Below, in pieces: positions 44,966 through 56,079 of a stretch of 64,000 nt of DNA. Source of the DNA: CAWCGU01 sp963795195 (GTDB taxonomy: Bacteria > Actinomycetota > Thermoleophilia > Solirubrobacterales > 70-9); NCBI GenBank assembly GCA_963795195.1, contig CAWCGU010000006.1, positions 1,364,001 to 1,428,000 of the forward strand. Direction: 5' to 3'. A program made the position numbers and the translations under genes. Position 1 is the stretch's first letter. Every line of letters starts with the position of its first letter. Below the pieces are notes generated by a model. That model was not told where the DNA came from, searched no databases, and was given only the letters and a program-made list of their open reading frames with translations.

Positions 44966-45179
44966 CGAACTTCCTCAGCTCTGCGTCTAGATCGATTCCA
45001 CGCTCAGCGGCCACCGTCGACAGCCGGGCGATTTCGCGCTTTGAAGCGCGGATCTTCGCCGTGTCCTCGAGCTCGCCGGTGGCGTGGCGAAGTCGCAGGT
45101 TGAAGGCCTCGTGGCGAGCGTTCTTGAGCGCCTGGATCAGGTCCGGATCCTTGAGGGCGTGCGCCTCGGCGGCCTTCAT
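44958..45179 (-). CDS. rpmC: 50S ribosomal protein L29
   Basis: 73 residues, helical hairpin with NARHEAFNLRLRHATGELEDTAKIRASKREIARL. Overlaps rplP stop by 4 bp and rpsQ start by 8 bp. Confidence 0.96.
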   Translation of the reverse strand: MKAAEAHALKDPDLIQALKNARHEAFNLRLRHATGELEDTAKIRASKREIARLSTVAAERGIDLDAELRKFDD

Positions 45180-45595
45180 TGCCCGGACCCCTCTCGGGTC
45201 ACGAACTTGGTCTTCAGGGGAAGCTTACGGCCGGCCAGACGCATTGCGTCCTTGGCGAGGTCTTCGGGAACGCCCGCGAGCTCGAAGAGCACGCGTCCCG
45301 GCTTGACCACAGCGACCCAGCCTTCGGGGTTGCCCTTTCCGGAACCCATCCGGGTTTCGGCCGGCTTTGCCGTGTAGGGCTTGTCCGGGAAGACGTTGAT
45401 CCAGACCTTGCCGCCACGCTTGATCTTTCGGGTCATCGCCACGCGGGCGGCCTCGATCTGGCGGTTGGTGACCCAGCCGCGCTCGATCGCCTTGAGCCCA
45501 TACTCGCCGAAGTGGACCTGGGTCGTCCCCTTCGAGTTTCCGCGCATGCGACCGCGCTGCTGCTTGCGGTACTTGACTCGCTTCGGCATCAGCAT
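45176..45595 (-). CDS. rplP: 50S ribosomal protein L16
   Basis: 139 residues starting MLMPKRVKYRKQQRGRMRG as in most bacteria; ITNRQIEAARVAMTRKIKRGG-type core and PEGWVAVVKPGRVLFELAGV. Its ATG forms TGATG with the most likely rpsC stop. Confidence 0.97.
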   Translation of the reverse strand: MLMPKRVKYRKQQRGRMRGNSKGTTQVHFGEYGLKAIERGWVTNRQIEAARVAMTRKIKRGGKVWINVFPDKPYTAKPAETRMGSGKGNPEGWVAVVKPGRVLFELAGVPEDLAKDAMRLAGRKLPLKTKFVTREGSGQ

Positions 45596-46676
45596 CAGCT
45601 ATCACCATCACTTCCGTCGGCGCGGCCGAAGCCTCCGGCGAAACATCACTTCCGTCGGCGGCCGCTGTCGCGGCCTCGCCGGAATCAAGACCTCCGGCAA
45701 CATCACTGGCTGCCACCTCCTCCGCTTCGCGTCCGGGGGTGGCAGCGTTCTCAACGGGCGCCTCCGCGGGCTCAGGCGCAACAACCTCGGGGGCAGGGGC
45801 CACTGGCTCGGAAACCGGCTCCGCCGCAGGGGTTGGGGCCTCGGCGGCCGCGACAGATGCGGGAGTCTCCTTGGGGGGCGCCTTAGGCTTCGGCGCAGCG
45901 GGCTTTGGCGCGGCGGCCTTCTTGCGGCCGGGCGGATCGGGGGAGCGGTTCGGCTGCGGCTTACTTCCGCCGGGCTTGCGCTCGCCGCCTCGGGCAGGCC
46001 GGCGCGCGCGGCTGCCGAGTGCCTCTGGATCCTCGGTGTTGGAGAAGCCCTCGGGCATCACCTCACCCTTGTTGATCCAGCACTTGACGCCGATCCGGCC
46101 AGTTGTCGTACGGGCCTCGACGAAGCCGTAGTCGATGTCCGCGCGCAGTGTGTGCAGCGGCACGCGGCCGTCGGAGTAGCCCTCGGTGCGCGCCATCTCG
46201 GCGCCTCCGAGACGACCTGAAACCTGGACCTTCACTCCCTTGGCCCCGGAGCGCATCGCCGACGTCAGGGCGCGCTTCATCGCGCGGCGGAAGGCAACGC
46301 GGTTCTGCAGCTGCTCAGCGATCGACTGGGCGACCAGCTTTGCGTCGAGCTCCGGCCGCTTGATCTCGCGAATGTTGACCTTGACCGGCTTCTTGGTCAG
46401 CGCGTGGAGCTCTCGGCGCAGCGCGTCGACCTCAGCGCCGGACTTGCCGATGACGATGCCCGGGCGGGCCGTGTGGATATCCACGGTGACCTCGCCACGC
46501 TGCTTGGTGATCGTGATGTCCGAGAGGCCGGCATGCGAAAGCTTGCGATCGATGTGATCGCGGATCGCCAGGTCCTCCTGCAGGTAGTCGGAGAATTCAC
46601 GCTCGTTGAACCAGTTCGACTTCCAGTCGTGGATGTAGCCGACGCGAAACCCCTCGGGGTGGATCTTCTGGCCCAT
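45595..46676 (-). CDS. rpsC: 30S ribosomal protein S3 with long C-terminal tail, stop region uncertain
   Basis: The S3 core (residues 1-210) is complete: GQKIHPEGFRVGYIHDWKSNWF, KH domain RPGIVIGKSGAEVDALR, GRLGGAEMARTEGYSDGRVPLHTLRADIDYG. A Pro/Ala-rich tail of about 150 residues follows, ending in TPGREAEEVAASDVAGG and ADGSDVSPEAS from the dispersed repeat. In the given sequence this frame does not stop but runs out of frame through rplP to 45225, giving 483 residues. A one-base shift in the tail stops it at 45608, a two-base shift at 45595 (TGATG with rplP). A sequence error in the tail at about 45610-45640 is the simplest reading. Confidence 0.88.
45632..45752. repeat. Dispersed ribosomal-gene repeat, copy 3 (in rpsC tail)
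   Basis: Longest copy. On the plus strand CCTCCGGCGAAACATCACTTCCG, TCGGCGGCCGC, GACCTCCGGCAACATCACTGGC and GCTTCGCGTCCGGGGGTGGC. It has an internal imperfect unit CCTCCGGCR(A)ACATCACT repeated twice, and a further partial unit (CACTTCCGTCGGCG) lies at 45609-45622. Confidence 0.7.
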
Positions 46677-46679
46677 TGT

Positions 46680-47054
46680 CTACTCGCTCACTTCCGGTCG
46701 AAGAACCACGCTTATGTGGCAGGTGCGCTTCTCGATGCGCGAGGCGCGTCCACGGGCGCGTGCGCGCCAGCGCTTCAGCGTCGGGCCCTCGTCGACGTTG
46801 ATCGCGGCGACCACCATCTCCTCGGGATCGAGATCGAAGTTGTTCTCTGCATTGGCGGCTGCCGAGTCGATCAGCTTGCGCACGTTCTCGGCCGCGCCGC
46901 GTGTGGAGAAAGCCAGGATCGAGAGCGCTTCGTCGACGCCGAGGCCGCGCACCTGGTCGGCGACCAGGCGGGCCTTCTGCGGGGAAACGCGCGTGTACTT
47001 GGCGCTCGCGCGCACCCGCACGCCGCCCTCTTTGGTCTCGGTCGCGGCAGCCAT
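46680..47054 (-). CDS. rplV: 50S ribosomal protein L22
   Basis: 124 residues from ATG 47054 (TGATG overlap with rpsS stop): VRASAKYTRVSPQKARLVADQVRG, then FDLDPEEMVVAAINVDEGPTLKRWRARARGRASRIEKRTCHISVVL. The exit-tunnel loop is normal. Confidence 0.97.
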   Translation of the reverse strand: MAAATETKEGGVRVRASAKYTRVSPQKARLVADQVRGLGVDEALSILAFSTRGAAENVRKLIDSAAANAENNFDLDPEEMVVAAINVDEGPTLKRWRARARGRASRIEKRTCHISVVLRPEVSE

Positions 47055-47326
47055 CAGCGATCCGCCTTCGAGCCTGAGTGGGCACGGAAGGTTCGGGTCG
47101 GCGCGAACTCGCCGAGCTTGTGGCCGACCATCGACTCGGAGATGAATACGGGCACGTGCTTGCGGCCGTCGTGGACGGCGATCGTGTGACCGACCATCTC
47201 GGGGAAGACGGTCGAATGACGCGACCACGTCTTGACCATCTGCTTGTTACCGGACTCGTTCATCTTCGCGATGCGGCCCATCAGCCGATCCTCGACCCAC
47301 GGTCCCTTTTTGGTTGAACGTCCCAC
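47054..47326 (-). CDS. rpsS: 30S ribosomal protein S19
   Basis: 90 residues: GRSTKKGPWVEDRLMGRI start, STVFPEMVGHTIAVHDGRKHVPVFISESMVGHKLGEFAPTRTFR signature. Confidence 0.98.
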   Translation of the reverse strand: MGRSTKKGPWVEDRLMGRIAKMNESGNKQMVKTWSRHSTVFPEMVGHTIAVHDGRKHVPVFISESMVGHKLGEFAPTRTFRAHSGSKADR

Positions 47327-47329
47327 GAA

Positions 47330-48172
47330 TTACCTCTTCTTCTTGCCGCGTCTGCGGCCGCGCACGATCAGCGCGTTCGAAGCTTTGCCCTTCTTACGGG
47401 TGCGGTAGCCGAGTGTCGGCTTGCCCCAGGGAGTCTTTGGATGCCCGCCCGGCGTCTTGTGCGCCTCGCCGCCGCCGTGCGGATGATCGACGGGGTTCAT
47501 TGCCACGCCTCGCGTCTGCGGACGCTTGCCCTTGTGGCGGTTGCGGCCGGCCTTTCCGATCTTGACGTTCTGGTGCTCTGCGTTGGAGAGCACGCCGATC
47601 GTGGCGCGGCATTCGGAGCGCACCAACCGCACCTCGCTCGAGGGCAGGCGCAGCGTGACCATCGGGCCTTCCTTGGCGACGAGCTGGATCGAGCTGCCGG
47701 CCGAACGCCCGAGCTTGCCCCCCTGGCCGGGGATCATCTCGACGTTGTGCACGATCGTGCCGGTCGGGATGTTCTTCAGCGGCAGCGTGTTGCCGGGCCG
47801 GATGTCGGCACCGTCACCCGACTCGAGCGTCGTGCCCACGGTGACGCCGGCGGGAGCGAGGATGTAGCGCTTCTCGCCGTCGGCGTAGTTGAGCAGCGCG
47901 ATGTAGCAGGTGCGGTTGGGGTCGTACTCGATCGTCGCGACCTTGGCGGGAATGCCGTCCTTGAGGCGCTTGAAGTCGATCTGCCGGTAACGACGCTTGG
48001 CGCCGCCGCCGCGGTGGCGGCTGGTGACGCGCCCGTGGGCGTTGCGCCCGCCGGTCTTGGTCAGACCCTCCGTGAGCGGCTTGTAGGGCTCGGTCTCGGT
48101 CAGCTCCTCGCGCAGCTGGTAGGTCGAGAAGCGGCGACCGGGGGAGGTTGGCTTTGTCTTGCGAATGGCCAT
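47330..48172 (-). CDS. rplB: 50S ribosomal protein L2
   Basis: 280 residues with GRNAHGRVTSRHRGGGAKRRYR, PAGVTVGTTLESG and the peptidyl-transferase-centre loop RGVAMNPVDHPHGGGEAHK containing the key His. Overlaps the rplW stop by one base. Confidence 0.98.
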   Translation of the reverse strand: MAIRKTKPTSPGRRFSTYQLREELTETEPYKPLTEGLTKTGGRNAHGRVTSRHRGGGAKRRYRQIDFKRLKDGIPAKVATIEYDPNRTCYIALLNYADGEKRYILAPAGVTVGTTLESGDGADIRPGNTLPLKNIPTGTIVHNVEMIPGQGGKLGRSAGSSIQLVAKEGPMVTLRLPSSEVRLVRSECRATIGVLSNAEHQNVKIGKAGRNRHKGKRPQTRGVAMNPVDHPHGGGEAHKTPGGHPKTPWGKPTLGYRTRKKGKASNALIVRGRRRGKKKR

Positions 48173-48468
48173 TACTCAGCCACCGCCGCGCCTTCGAACA
48201 GCTCGATCCGGTCGCCGGGTGCGAGCTGTACGACAGCCTTCTTCCAGCCGCGGGTCTTGCCCATGTGCATGCCGCGCCGCTTCGGTTTCGAATGCACCTT
48301 GGAGGTGCGAACCGCGAGCACGGTGACGTTGAAGATCTCCTCGACCGCGTGGCGGATCTGCGTCTTGTGGGCGCGATCGTTGACGCGGAACGTGTACTTG
48401 CCGTCGGCCATCAGGGCGTAGCTCTTCTCGGAGACGACCGGCTCGACGATCACCTGGCGGGGATCCAC
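48172..48468 (-). CDS. rplW: 50S ribosomal protein L23
   Basis: 98 residues: VIVEPVVSEKSYALMADGKYTFRVNDRAHKTQIRHAVEEIFNVTV then KRRGMHMGKTRGWKKAVVQL. Docking site for trigger factor and SRP at the tunnel exit. Overlaps rplD by one base. Confidence 0.97.
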   Translation of the reverse strand: MDPRQVIVEPVVSEKSYALMADGKYTFRVNDRAHKTQIRHAVEEIFNVTVLAVRTSKVHSKPKRRGMHMGKTRGWKKAVVQLAPGDRIELFEGAAVAE

Positions 48469-49121
48469 TACGCATCACCTCCGGCGCTTCCGCGTGTGAC
48501 CTCGGAGGTCTTCGCCTTGAGCGCTTCCAGCGCGGCCTCGGAGATGACGAGCGAGCGAGCGCCGATCACGTCGGCGACGCCGACCGACTCGACGCCGAGC
48601 ACGGCGACACGCGGGATGTTGCGGAAGCTGAGTGCGGCGTTTCGCTCCTCCTCGCCGACCAGCACCACCAGGGTCGGAGTGCGCTGGCCCCACTTGGAGA
48701 GCAGCTCGGCCGCAGCCTTGGTCGCGGGGTCGGGGAGGGCGCCCGCGCCGAGCACGGCCAGCGTGCCGCGCTCCACATGCACCGAGAGCGCGGATCGAAG
48801 GGCCTTGCGGCGGGCCTTACGGTTGACCTTGAAAGTGTGGTGGCGCGGCTTGGGGCCGAATGCGACTCCGCCGCCGCGGCGGTGAGGGACGCTGAGCGCG
48901 CCGGCACGGGCGCGGCCCGTGCCCTTCTGGCGCCATGCCTTGGCGGTCGTCATCGAGACCTCGCCACGGCCGAGGGTCGAGGCGGTGCCGCGCCGTCGCG
49001 CCGCCAGGTCAGCCTGCGCCGCCTCGAAGACGAGAGCCTCGTTGAAGGGCTCCGCGAACACGTTCTCGTCAAGGGTCGCCTTCTTTGTCGCTCCCAGCAT
49101 CGGGGCGCTCGGAGCGGCCAT
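48468..49121 (-). CDS. rplD: 50S ribosomal protein L4
   Basis: 217 residues: the tunnel-loop motif WRQKGTGRARAGALSVPHRRGGGVAFGPKPR is intact, plus the C-terminal VLGVESVGVADVIGARSLVISEAAL. Overlaps rplC by one base. Confidence 0.97.
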   Translation of the reverse strand: MAAPSAPMLGATKKATLDENVFAEPFNEALVFEAAQADLAARRRGTASTLGRGEVSMTTAKAWRQKGTGRARAGALSVPHRRGGGVAFGPKPRHHTFKVNRKARRKALRSALSVHVERGTLAVLGAGALPDPATKAAAELLSKWGQRTPTLVVLVGEEERNAALSFRNIPRVAVLGVESVGVADVIGARSLVISEAALEALKAKTSEVTRGSAGGDA

Positions 49122-49738
49122 CAGTCGTCGCTCCTGACTTCGACGGTGCCGTTCCTGGGGCCGGGGACCGAACCCCTGATCAGCAGCAGGTTCTCGTCCT
49201 CGTCCACCCGGAAGACCGTGAGGCCGCGCTGGGTGCTGCGCTTGCCGCCCATCCGCCCGGGCATCTTCATGCCCTTGAAGACGCGGGCAGGGTCGGCGCT
49301 GGCGCCGACCGAGCCGGGGGCGCGAACGTTGTGCGAGCCGTGGCTGACGGGGCCGCGGCTGAAGTTGTGGCGCTTGATCGTGCCCTGAAAGCCCTTGCCG
49401 ATGGCCGTCGCGGAGACCTTGACCTTGGCGCCGGCCTCGAAGACGTCGACCTTGACCTCCTCGCCGATCTGCATCTCGACGCCGGGGTCACGGAATTCGA
49501 CCACGGTGCGGCTCGGCGGCGCTCCGGCCTTCTTGAGGTGGCCGAGCTCACCCTTGCTGAGCTTGCGTTCGGCGATCTCGCCGAAGGCGAGCTGAATCGC
49601 GTCGTACCCGTCCTTGTCCGCGCTGCGAACCGCCGTCACCACGCAGGGGCCGGCCTCGAGCACCGTGACCGGGACGAGCGTGCCGTCCTCGGTGAACACC
49701 TGGGACATTCCGAGCTTCTTGCCGATGATTGCGGGCAT
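49121..49738 (-). CDS. rplC: 50S ribosomal protein L3
   Basis: 205 residues: GKKLGMSQVFTEDGTLVPVTVLEAGPC start and GFQGTIKRHNFSRGPVSHGSHNVRAPGSVG...GKRMPGRMGG-like KGMKMPGRMGGKRSTQRG. 20 bp behind rpsJ. Confidence 0.97.
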   Translation of the reverse strand: MPAIIGKKLGMSQVFTEDGTLVPVTVLEAGPCVVTAVRSADKDGYDAIQLAFGEIAERKLSKGELGHLKKAGAPPSRTVVEFRDPGVEMQIGEEVKVDVFEAGAKVKVSATAIGKGFQGTIKRHNFSRGPVSHGSHNVRAPGSVGASADPARVFKGMKMPGRMGGKRSTQRGLTVFRVDEDENLLLIRGSVPGPRNGTVEVRSDD

Positions 49739-49758
49739 CCGTCGTCGCTCCCAGATAC

Positions 49759-50079
49759 CTAGAGGCGGATCTCGACGTCGACGCCCGCGGGGAGCGTCTC
49801 GATGCGCTGCAGCTCGTCGACGGTCTTCGGAGTCGGATCGTGGATATCGATCAGACGCTTGTGGGTGCGGATCTCGAAGTGCTCGCGCGAGTCCTTGTCC
49901 TTGAACGGCGAGCGGATCACGCAGTAGACGTTCTTTTCGGTCGGCAGGGGAATCGGGCCGGAGACACTGGCACCGGTGCGAGTCGCCGTCTCGACGATTT
50001 CGCGGGCAGCGCGATCGATGGCCTCGTGGTCGTAGGCCTTGAGTCTGATTCTGATCTTGCTTGCTGTGATTGATGCCAT
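49759..50079 (-). CDS. rpsJ: 30S ribosomal protein S10
   Basis: 106 residues from ATG 50079: SKIRIRLKAYDHEAIDRAAREIVETA, GPIPLPTEKNVYCVIRSPFKDKDSREHFEIRTHKRLIDI. The usual C-terminal ETLPAGVDVEIRL is present. First gene of the S10 operon; separated from tuf by a strong terminator. No good Shine-Dalgarno is visible. Confidence 0.97.
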   Translation of the reverse strand: MASITASKIRIRLKAYDHEAIDRAAREIVETATRTGASVSGPIPLPTEKNVYCVIRSPFKDKDSREHFEIRTHKRLIDIHDPTPKTVDELQRIETLPAGVDVEIRL

Positions 50080-50193
50080 TGTTTTCTGTCTTTTGAGCGC
50101 AGTTCGGGGCGAGGCCCCGTAGGTGGGGCGCCGCCCCTGGTCGTATCGAACAAATTGGTCCGGCACCGCCTGCGTCTCCGGGTGCCGGGGTTT

Positions 50194-50221
50194 CAAAAAG
50201 GACGGCCAGGTGGCCGTCCTT
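50194..50221 (-). terminator. Strong intrinsic terminator after tuf
   Basis: Minus strand AAGGACGGCC, ACCT loop, GGCCGTCCTT followed by TTT: a perfect 10-bp stem with U-tail, 12 bp past the tuf stop. The stem can also act on plus-strand transcripts. It makes fusA-tuf a separate transcript from the S10 operon. Confidence 0.9.
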
Positions 50222-50232
50222 GGTGCTGCGAG

Positions 50233-51417
<1,185 letters not shown>

Positions 51418-51539
51418 CGTGCTCCTCTGGCTCCTTGTTTATTCAGTCCTGGGTGTTTTCTAAGTTTCCGGGTGCTGTTTGCGGGCCGCACCGCGAGTCG
51501 TTCGTTTGCGGGCAACCGAGGGAATGTACAAAACCCTGG

Positions 51540-53654
<2,115 letters not shown>

Positions 53655-53743
53655 GTGTGGTCCGTAAAGTGTCTTCCTGGCTCTCAGCTGGACGGCGGGG
53701 CCCAGACAAGAGGAGATTTCGGTGTCGAACGCCCTTGGGGCAC

Positions 53744-53764
53744 AAAAAAGGCCCGGGCGGGCCT
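53744..53764 (-). terminator. Intrinsic terminator/attenuator in the fusA leader
   Basis: Minus strand AGGCCC, GCCC loop, GGGCCT then TTTTTT: a 6-bp GC stem with a six-T tail, 90 bp upstream of fusA and about 20 nt after the expected start of the fusA transcript. Confidence 0.75.
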
Positions 53765-53791
53765 CGAACAGCCGCTTTGCAAGGACCGATG

Positions 53792-53797
53792 AGTATA
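53792..53797 (-). promoter_or_regulatory. Probable -10 element of the fusA-tuf promoter
   Basis: TATACT on the minus strand, with only a weak -35 (CATATT) 17 bp further upstream. A promoter is needed here because the genes just upstream run the other way. Confidence 0.45.
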
Positions 53798-53817
53798 GCG
53801 GCTGAAATAGCCCAAAT

Positions 53818-54450
53818 ATGAAGGCTCGGCGAAGGCGTGCAGGCACGCTCGCAGGCGTGGGAGCAACTTCTGAATTGGCCCAATCACGACCATTGACGAC
53901 CCAGACTTCCAACAGCCTCCGATACGCCCTGCAGGACGTTTCCTTCGTGATCCGTCGTGCGACCGAGCGCCCGGGACGCGTGCTGACGCCGCTCCGCGTC
54001 ACGATCGCCGTCGGCTTGGTTGCGGTGGTCGCGATCGTCGCCGCGCAGTTCATGGACACCAGCGGTGTGGCCATCGCCACCAACGACTACGCCGTCTATC
54101 CGGGCCTCGAAAGCGTCGCACCGCCTCCCCAGGTCGAGGTCGACACGCCGGGGACGCTGCACGCGGTCGCTCTGATCCTCGTAGCGCTGACCGCCGTCGC
54201 CGGGATGGCGCTGGCACTGGCCGGCAAGACCGGGGCGGGGCTCGCAGTCGCGGCGGCGGGGCTCGTCGGCGTCGCACTGACGCTCGCCGTCGACCTCCCG
54301 AACGCGCTCGACGAGAGCGCCGCCCGGCTCAGCTACGACGACGTTGATGCGGAGCTGCTGGCGGGGTTCTGGGTGCAACTCGTCAGCTCCGCGACCCTGA
54401 TCGCCTGCGGTGGGTTGATTGCGCTGCACGCGCGAGGTAGGCGAAGGTGA
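53818..54450 (+). CDS. Membrane protein of unknown function, first of a pair
   Basis: 210 residues from ATG 53818; a TTG at 53893 is an alternative start. Four membrane segments: about 62-80 (TIAVGLVAVVAIVAAQF), 115-135, 142-160 and 185-205. A periplasmic stretch with VYPGLESVAPPPQVEVDTPG sits between the first two. No family recognised. Coupled to the next gene (GTGA overlap), which has a similar four-segment layout. Lies in the DNA that separates rpsG from fusA. Confidence 0.65.
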   Translation: MKARRRRAGTLAGVGATSELAQSRPLTTQTSNSLRYALQDVSFVIRRATERPGRVLTPLRVTIAVGLVAVVAIVAAQFMDTSGVAIATNDYAVYPGLESVAPPPQVEVDTPGTLHAVALILVALTAVAGMALALAGKTGAGLAVAAAGLVGVALTLAVDLPNALDESAARLSYDDVDAELLAGFWVQLVSSATLIACGGLIALHARGRRR

Positions 54451-55067
54451 AGCTCGGAGCCGGGCGTACCCCGAGGTCCCGCAACCGAGCCTTCCCGGTT
54501 GAGTATCTGCTCGCCGCTGCCTGCTTGATCTCCGCGATCGTGCTCGGCTACTCCGAATTCCAGGATTCCTTCGAGCTGACTCAGGGCGGCGAGCCGATCC
54601 AGCTGCTCGCGGCCGGCGATCGCCACAGCTACGCGATGCTGGTACTCGCGATCTTCGCCGTCGGCGCGCTGCTCGTTGCGGTCGGTGCCGGTTCCAAGCC
54701 CGCCGCCACCGCAGTGGCGCTCGCGGGCGCCACTGCGCTCGTCCTCTTCCTCGCGATCGATCTGCCGAAGGTCAATCAGATCGGTGACTTAAACGAGGCC
54801 GGCCAGTTCCTCGCTCAGGCGAAGGCCGAGCCCGCGGACGGCTTCTGGCTGTCGCTGCTCGGCGCGCTCGGGCTGGCGCTGAGCGGAGCGGCGCTGGCGA
54901 CGTTGTCGGCCGCGCAGCTGATGCTGATCGGCCGCGGCAACCGAACGCCGGCGAGTGCCCAGCCCGCGGTCGGCGATCCGGCCACGAACGGCGACCCCCC
55001 CGCGGAGGCCCACGGCGGCCGCAGCCGCGAGTCGACCCCCCCAAGAGCCCGCCGCCGAACGCCCTGA
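54447..55067 (+). CDS. Membrane protein of unknown function, second of a pair
   Basis: 206 residues from GTG. Four membrane segments in the same order as its neighbour: about 22-38 (YLLAAACLISAIVLGY), 64-82, 88-105 and 138-160, with an extracytoplasmic FELTQGGEPIQLL loop after the first. The matched DLPK/DLPN motif after the third segment (AIDLPKVNQIG here, AVDLPNALDES there) suggests the two arose by duplication. The last 45 residues are a polar Pro/Arg-rich tail. Confidence 0.65.
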   Translation: MKLGAGRTPRSRNRAFPVEYLLAAACLISAIVLGYSEFQDSFELTQGGEPIQLLAAGDRHSYAMLVLAIFAVGALLVAVGAGSKPAATAVALAGATALVLFLAIDLPKVNQIGDLNEAGQFLAQAKAEPADGFWLSLLGALGLALSGAALATLSAAQLMLIGRGNRTPASAQPAVGDPATNGDPPAEAHGGRSRESTPPRARRRTP

Positions 55068-55110
55068 GCAGCAGCTGAAGGATTTGCGCCCATATGGGGG
55101 CGCGCGCGCC

Positions 55111-56028
55111 TCAGGCGGCTGTGGAGCGGATGTGGGTGGCTACGTGGCGGAGCGTGTCTTCGACTCCGTCTGGGCCGTAGCGGATCTGGGAATGCGTGAA
55201 GCGCAGGGAGGTTCGGCCCGCCTTCGCGCGCGCTTGATCGCGCGCGGCGTCGGCAGTTTGCTGTGCAGGGGTGCGGTGATAGCGCAGGCCGTCCGTCTCG
55301 ACGACCAGACCGAGCTCGGGCCAGTAGAAATCGACTCGGCTTGGTCCCAGCTGCTTCTGTGTCTTCGGCAGCGGAAGGCCGGCCGCAAGCGCCAAGGGCA
55401 GGAAGCGGCGCTCGAGCTCCGAGTGGGTCAGGGCAAAGGTCGGGCGCTTCAAGGTCTCCTTCAGCACCCCCACGCCGGGCCTTGGCGGGGTCCGCTCAAC
55501 CACCGAGAGGAGCGTGTCCGCTCGGATCACGTTGTTGGCGTCCGCCTTCGCGATGAGGCGCTCGCGGCCCGCTTCGTCGGTGCGGGCCGCCAGGTCGATC
55601 AGGGTGGCCGCCGGAGTCGTGACCCGGATGCCGTGCCTCTCAGTCAACTCCCAGGACTGAAGCTTTCTCCTGACGACCGTGATCCGTGGTGGCTTTCGGT
55701 CTATGTGGGGAGGAAGGCCGATCTCGACCCCCCGGCTCTCATGGCCCCAGACTCCCCAGAGGCATCCGGCTGACTCGTTTGCAAGCCAGGCTTCGGGGCC
55801 ACAGCGAAGCTCCGATGCCTTCCAGCGCCCCAGATCGCTCGGCGTTCCAGGATCGAGCGAGTAAACGCGCGAGTGCCTCGAGGTCAGGCGGCGCCGAGCG
55901 AGGCGGTGGCGGATCTGCTTGTCCGTGAGGCCCAGCTCCAGCAGCTGGTCGTGAGTGACGCTCCCGTGCTGGCGCTCGGTTAGAGCAAGGATCTGCTGGA
56001 GAGTCGGCTGAGGTCTGAATGCCCCCAC
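55111..56028 (-). CDS. AbiEi/DUF559-family protein (type IV antitoxin-like HTH plus nuclease-fold domain)
   Basis: 305 residues. The N-terminal winged HTH resembles AbiEi (QHGSVTHDQLLELGLTDKQIRHRLARRRLTSRHSRVYSL), followed by WLANESAGCLWGVW and HGIRVTTPAATLIDLAAR. The C-terminal DUF559/VSR-like domain has RVDFYWPELGLVVETDGLRYHRT...DQARAKAGRTSLRFTHSQI, where D..E.DG.. is the PD-(D/E)xK-like core. It is complete and on the ribosomal strand. It lies between rpsG and fusA and has a truncated relative at 36146-36799. No partner toxin of AbiEii type is next to it, so an antitoxin role is not shown. Confidence 0.75.
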   Translation of the reverse strand: MGAFRPQPTLQQILALTERQHGSVTHDQLLELGLTDKQIRHRLARRRLTSRHSRVYSLDPGTPSDLGRWKASELRCGPEAWLANESAGCLWGVWGHESRGVEIGLPPHIDRKPPRITVVRRKLQSWELTERHGIRVTTPAATLIDLAARTDEAGRERLIAKADANNVIRADTLLSVVERTPPRPGVGVLKETLKRPTFALTHSELERRFLPLALAAGLPLPKTQKQLGPSRVDFYWPELGLVVETDGLRYHRTPAQQTADAARDQARAKAGRTSLRFTHSQIRYGPDGVEDTLRHVATHIRSTAA

Positions 56029-56079
56029 ACAGGAACAAATCCCTCCGAGGCCCTCCGCGCCCCCTACCGCCGCCGCTTG

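Noticed and set aside
47441..48421. Long plus-strand open frames opposite ribosomal genes
   Set aside because: They are antisense shadows produced by high GC content; the minus-strand proteins are unmistakable.
53824..54083. N-terminal extension of fusA up to 54083 on the minus strand
   Set aside because: EF-G homology begins at ATG 53654; the upstream part contains the promoter-like element and terminator and overlaps the opposite-strand gene.
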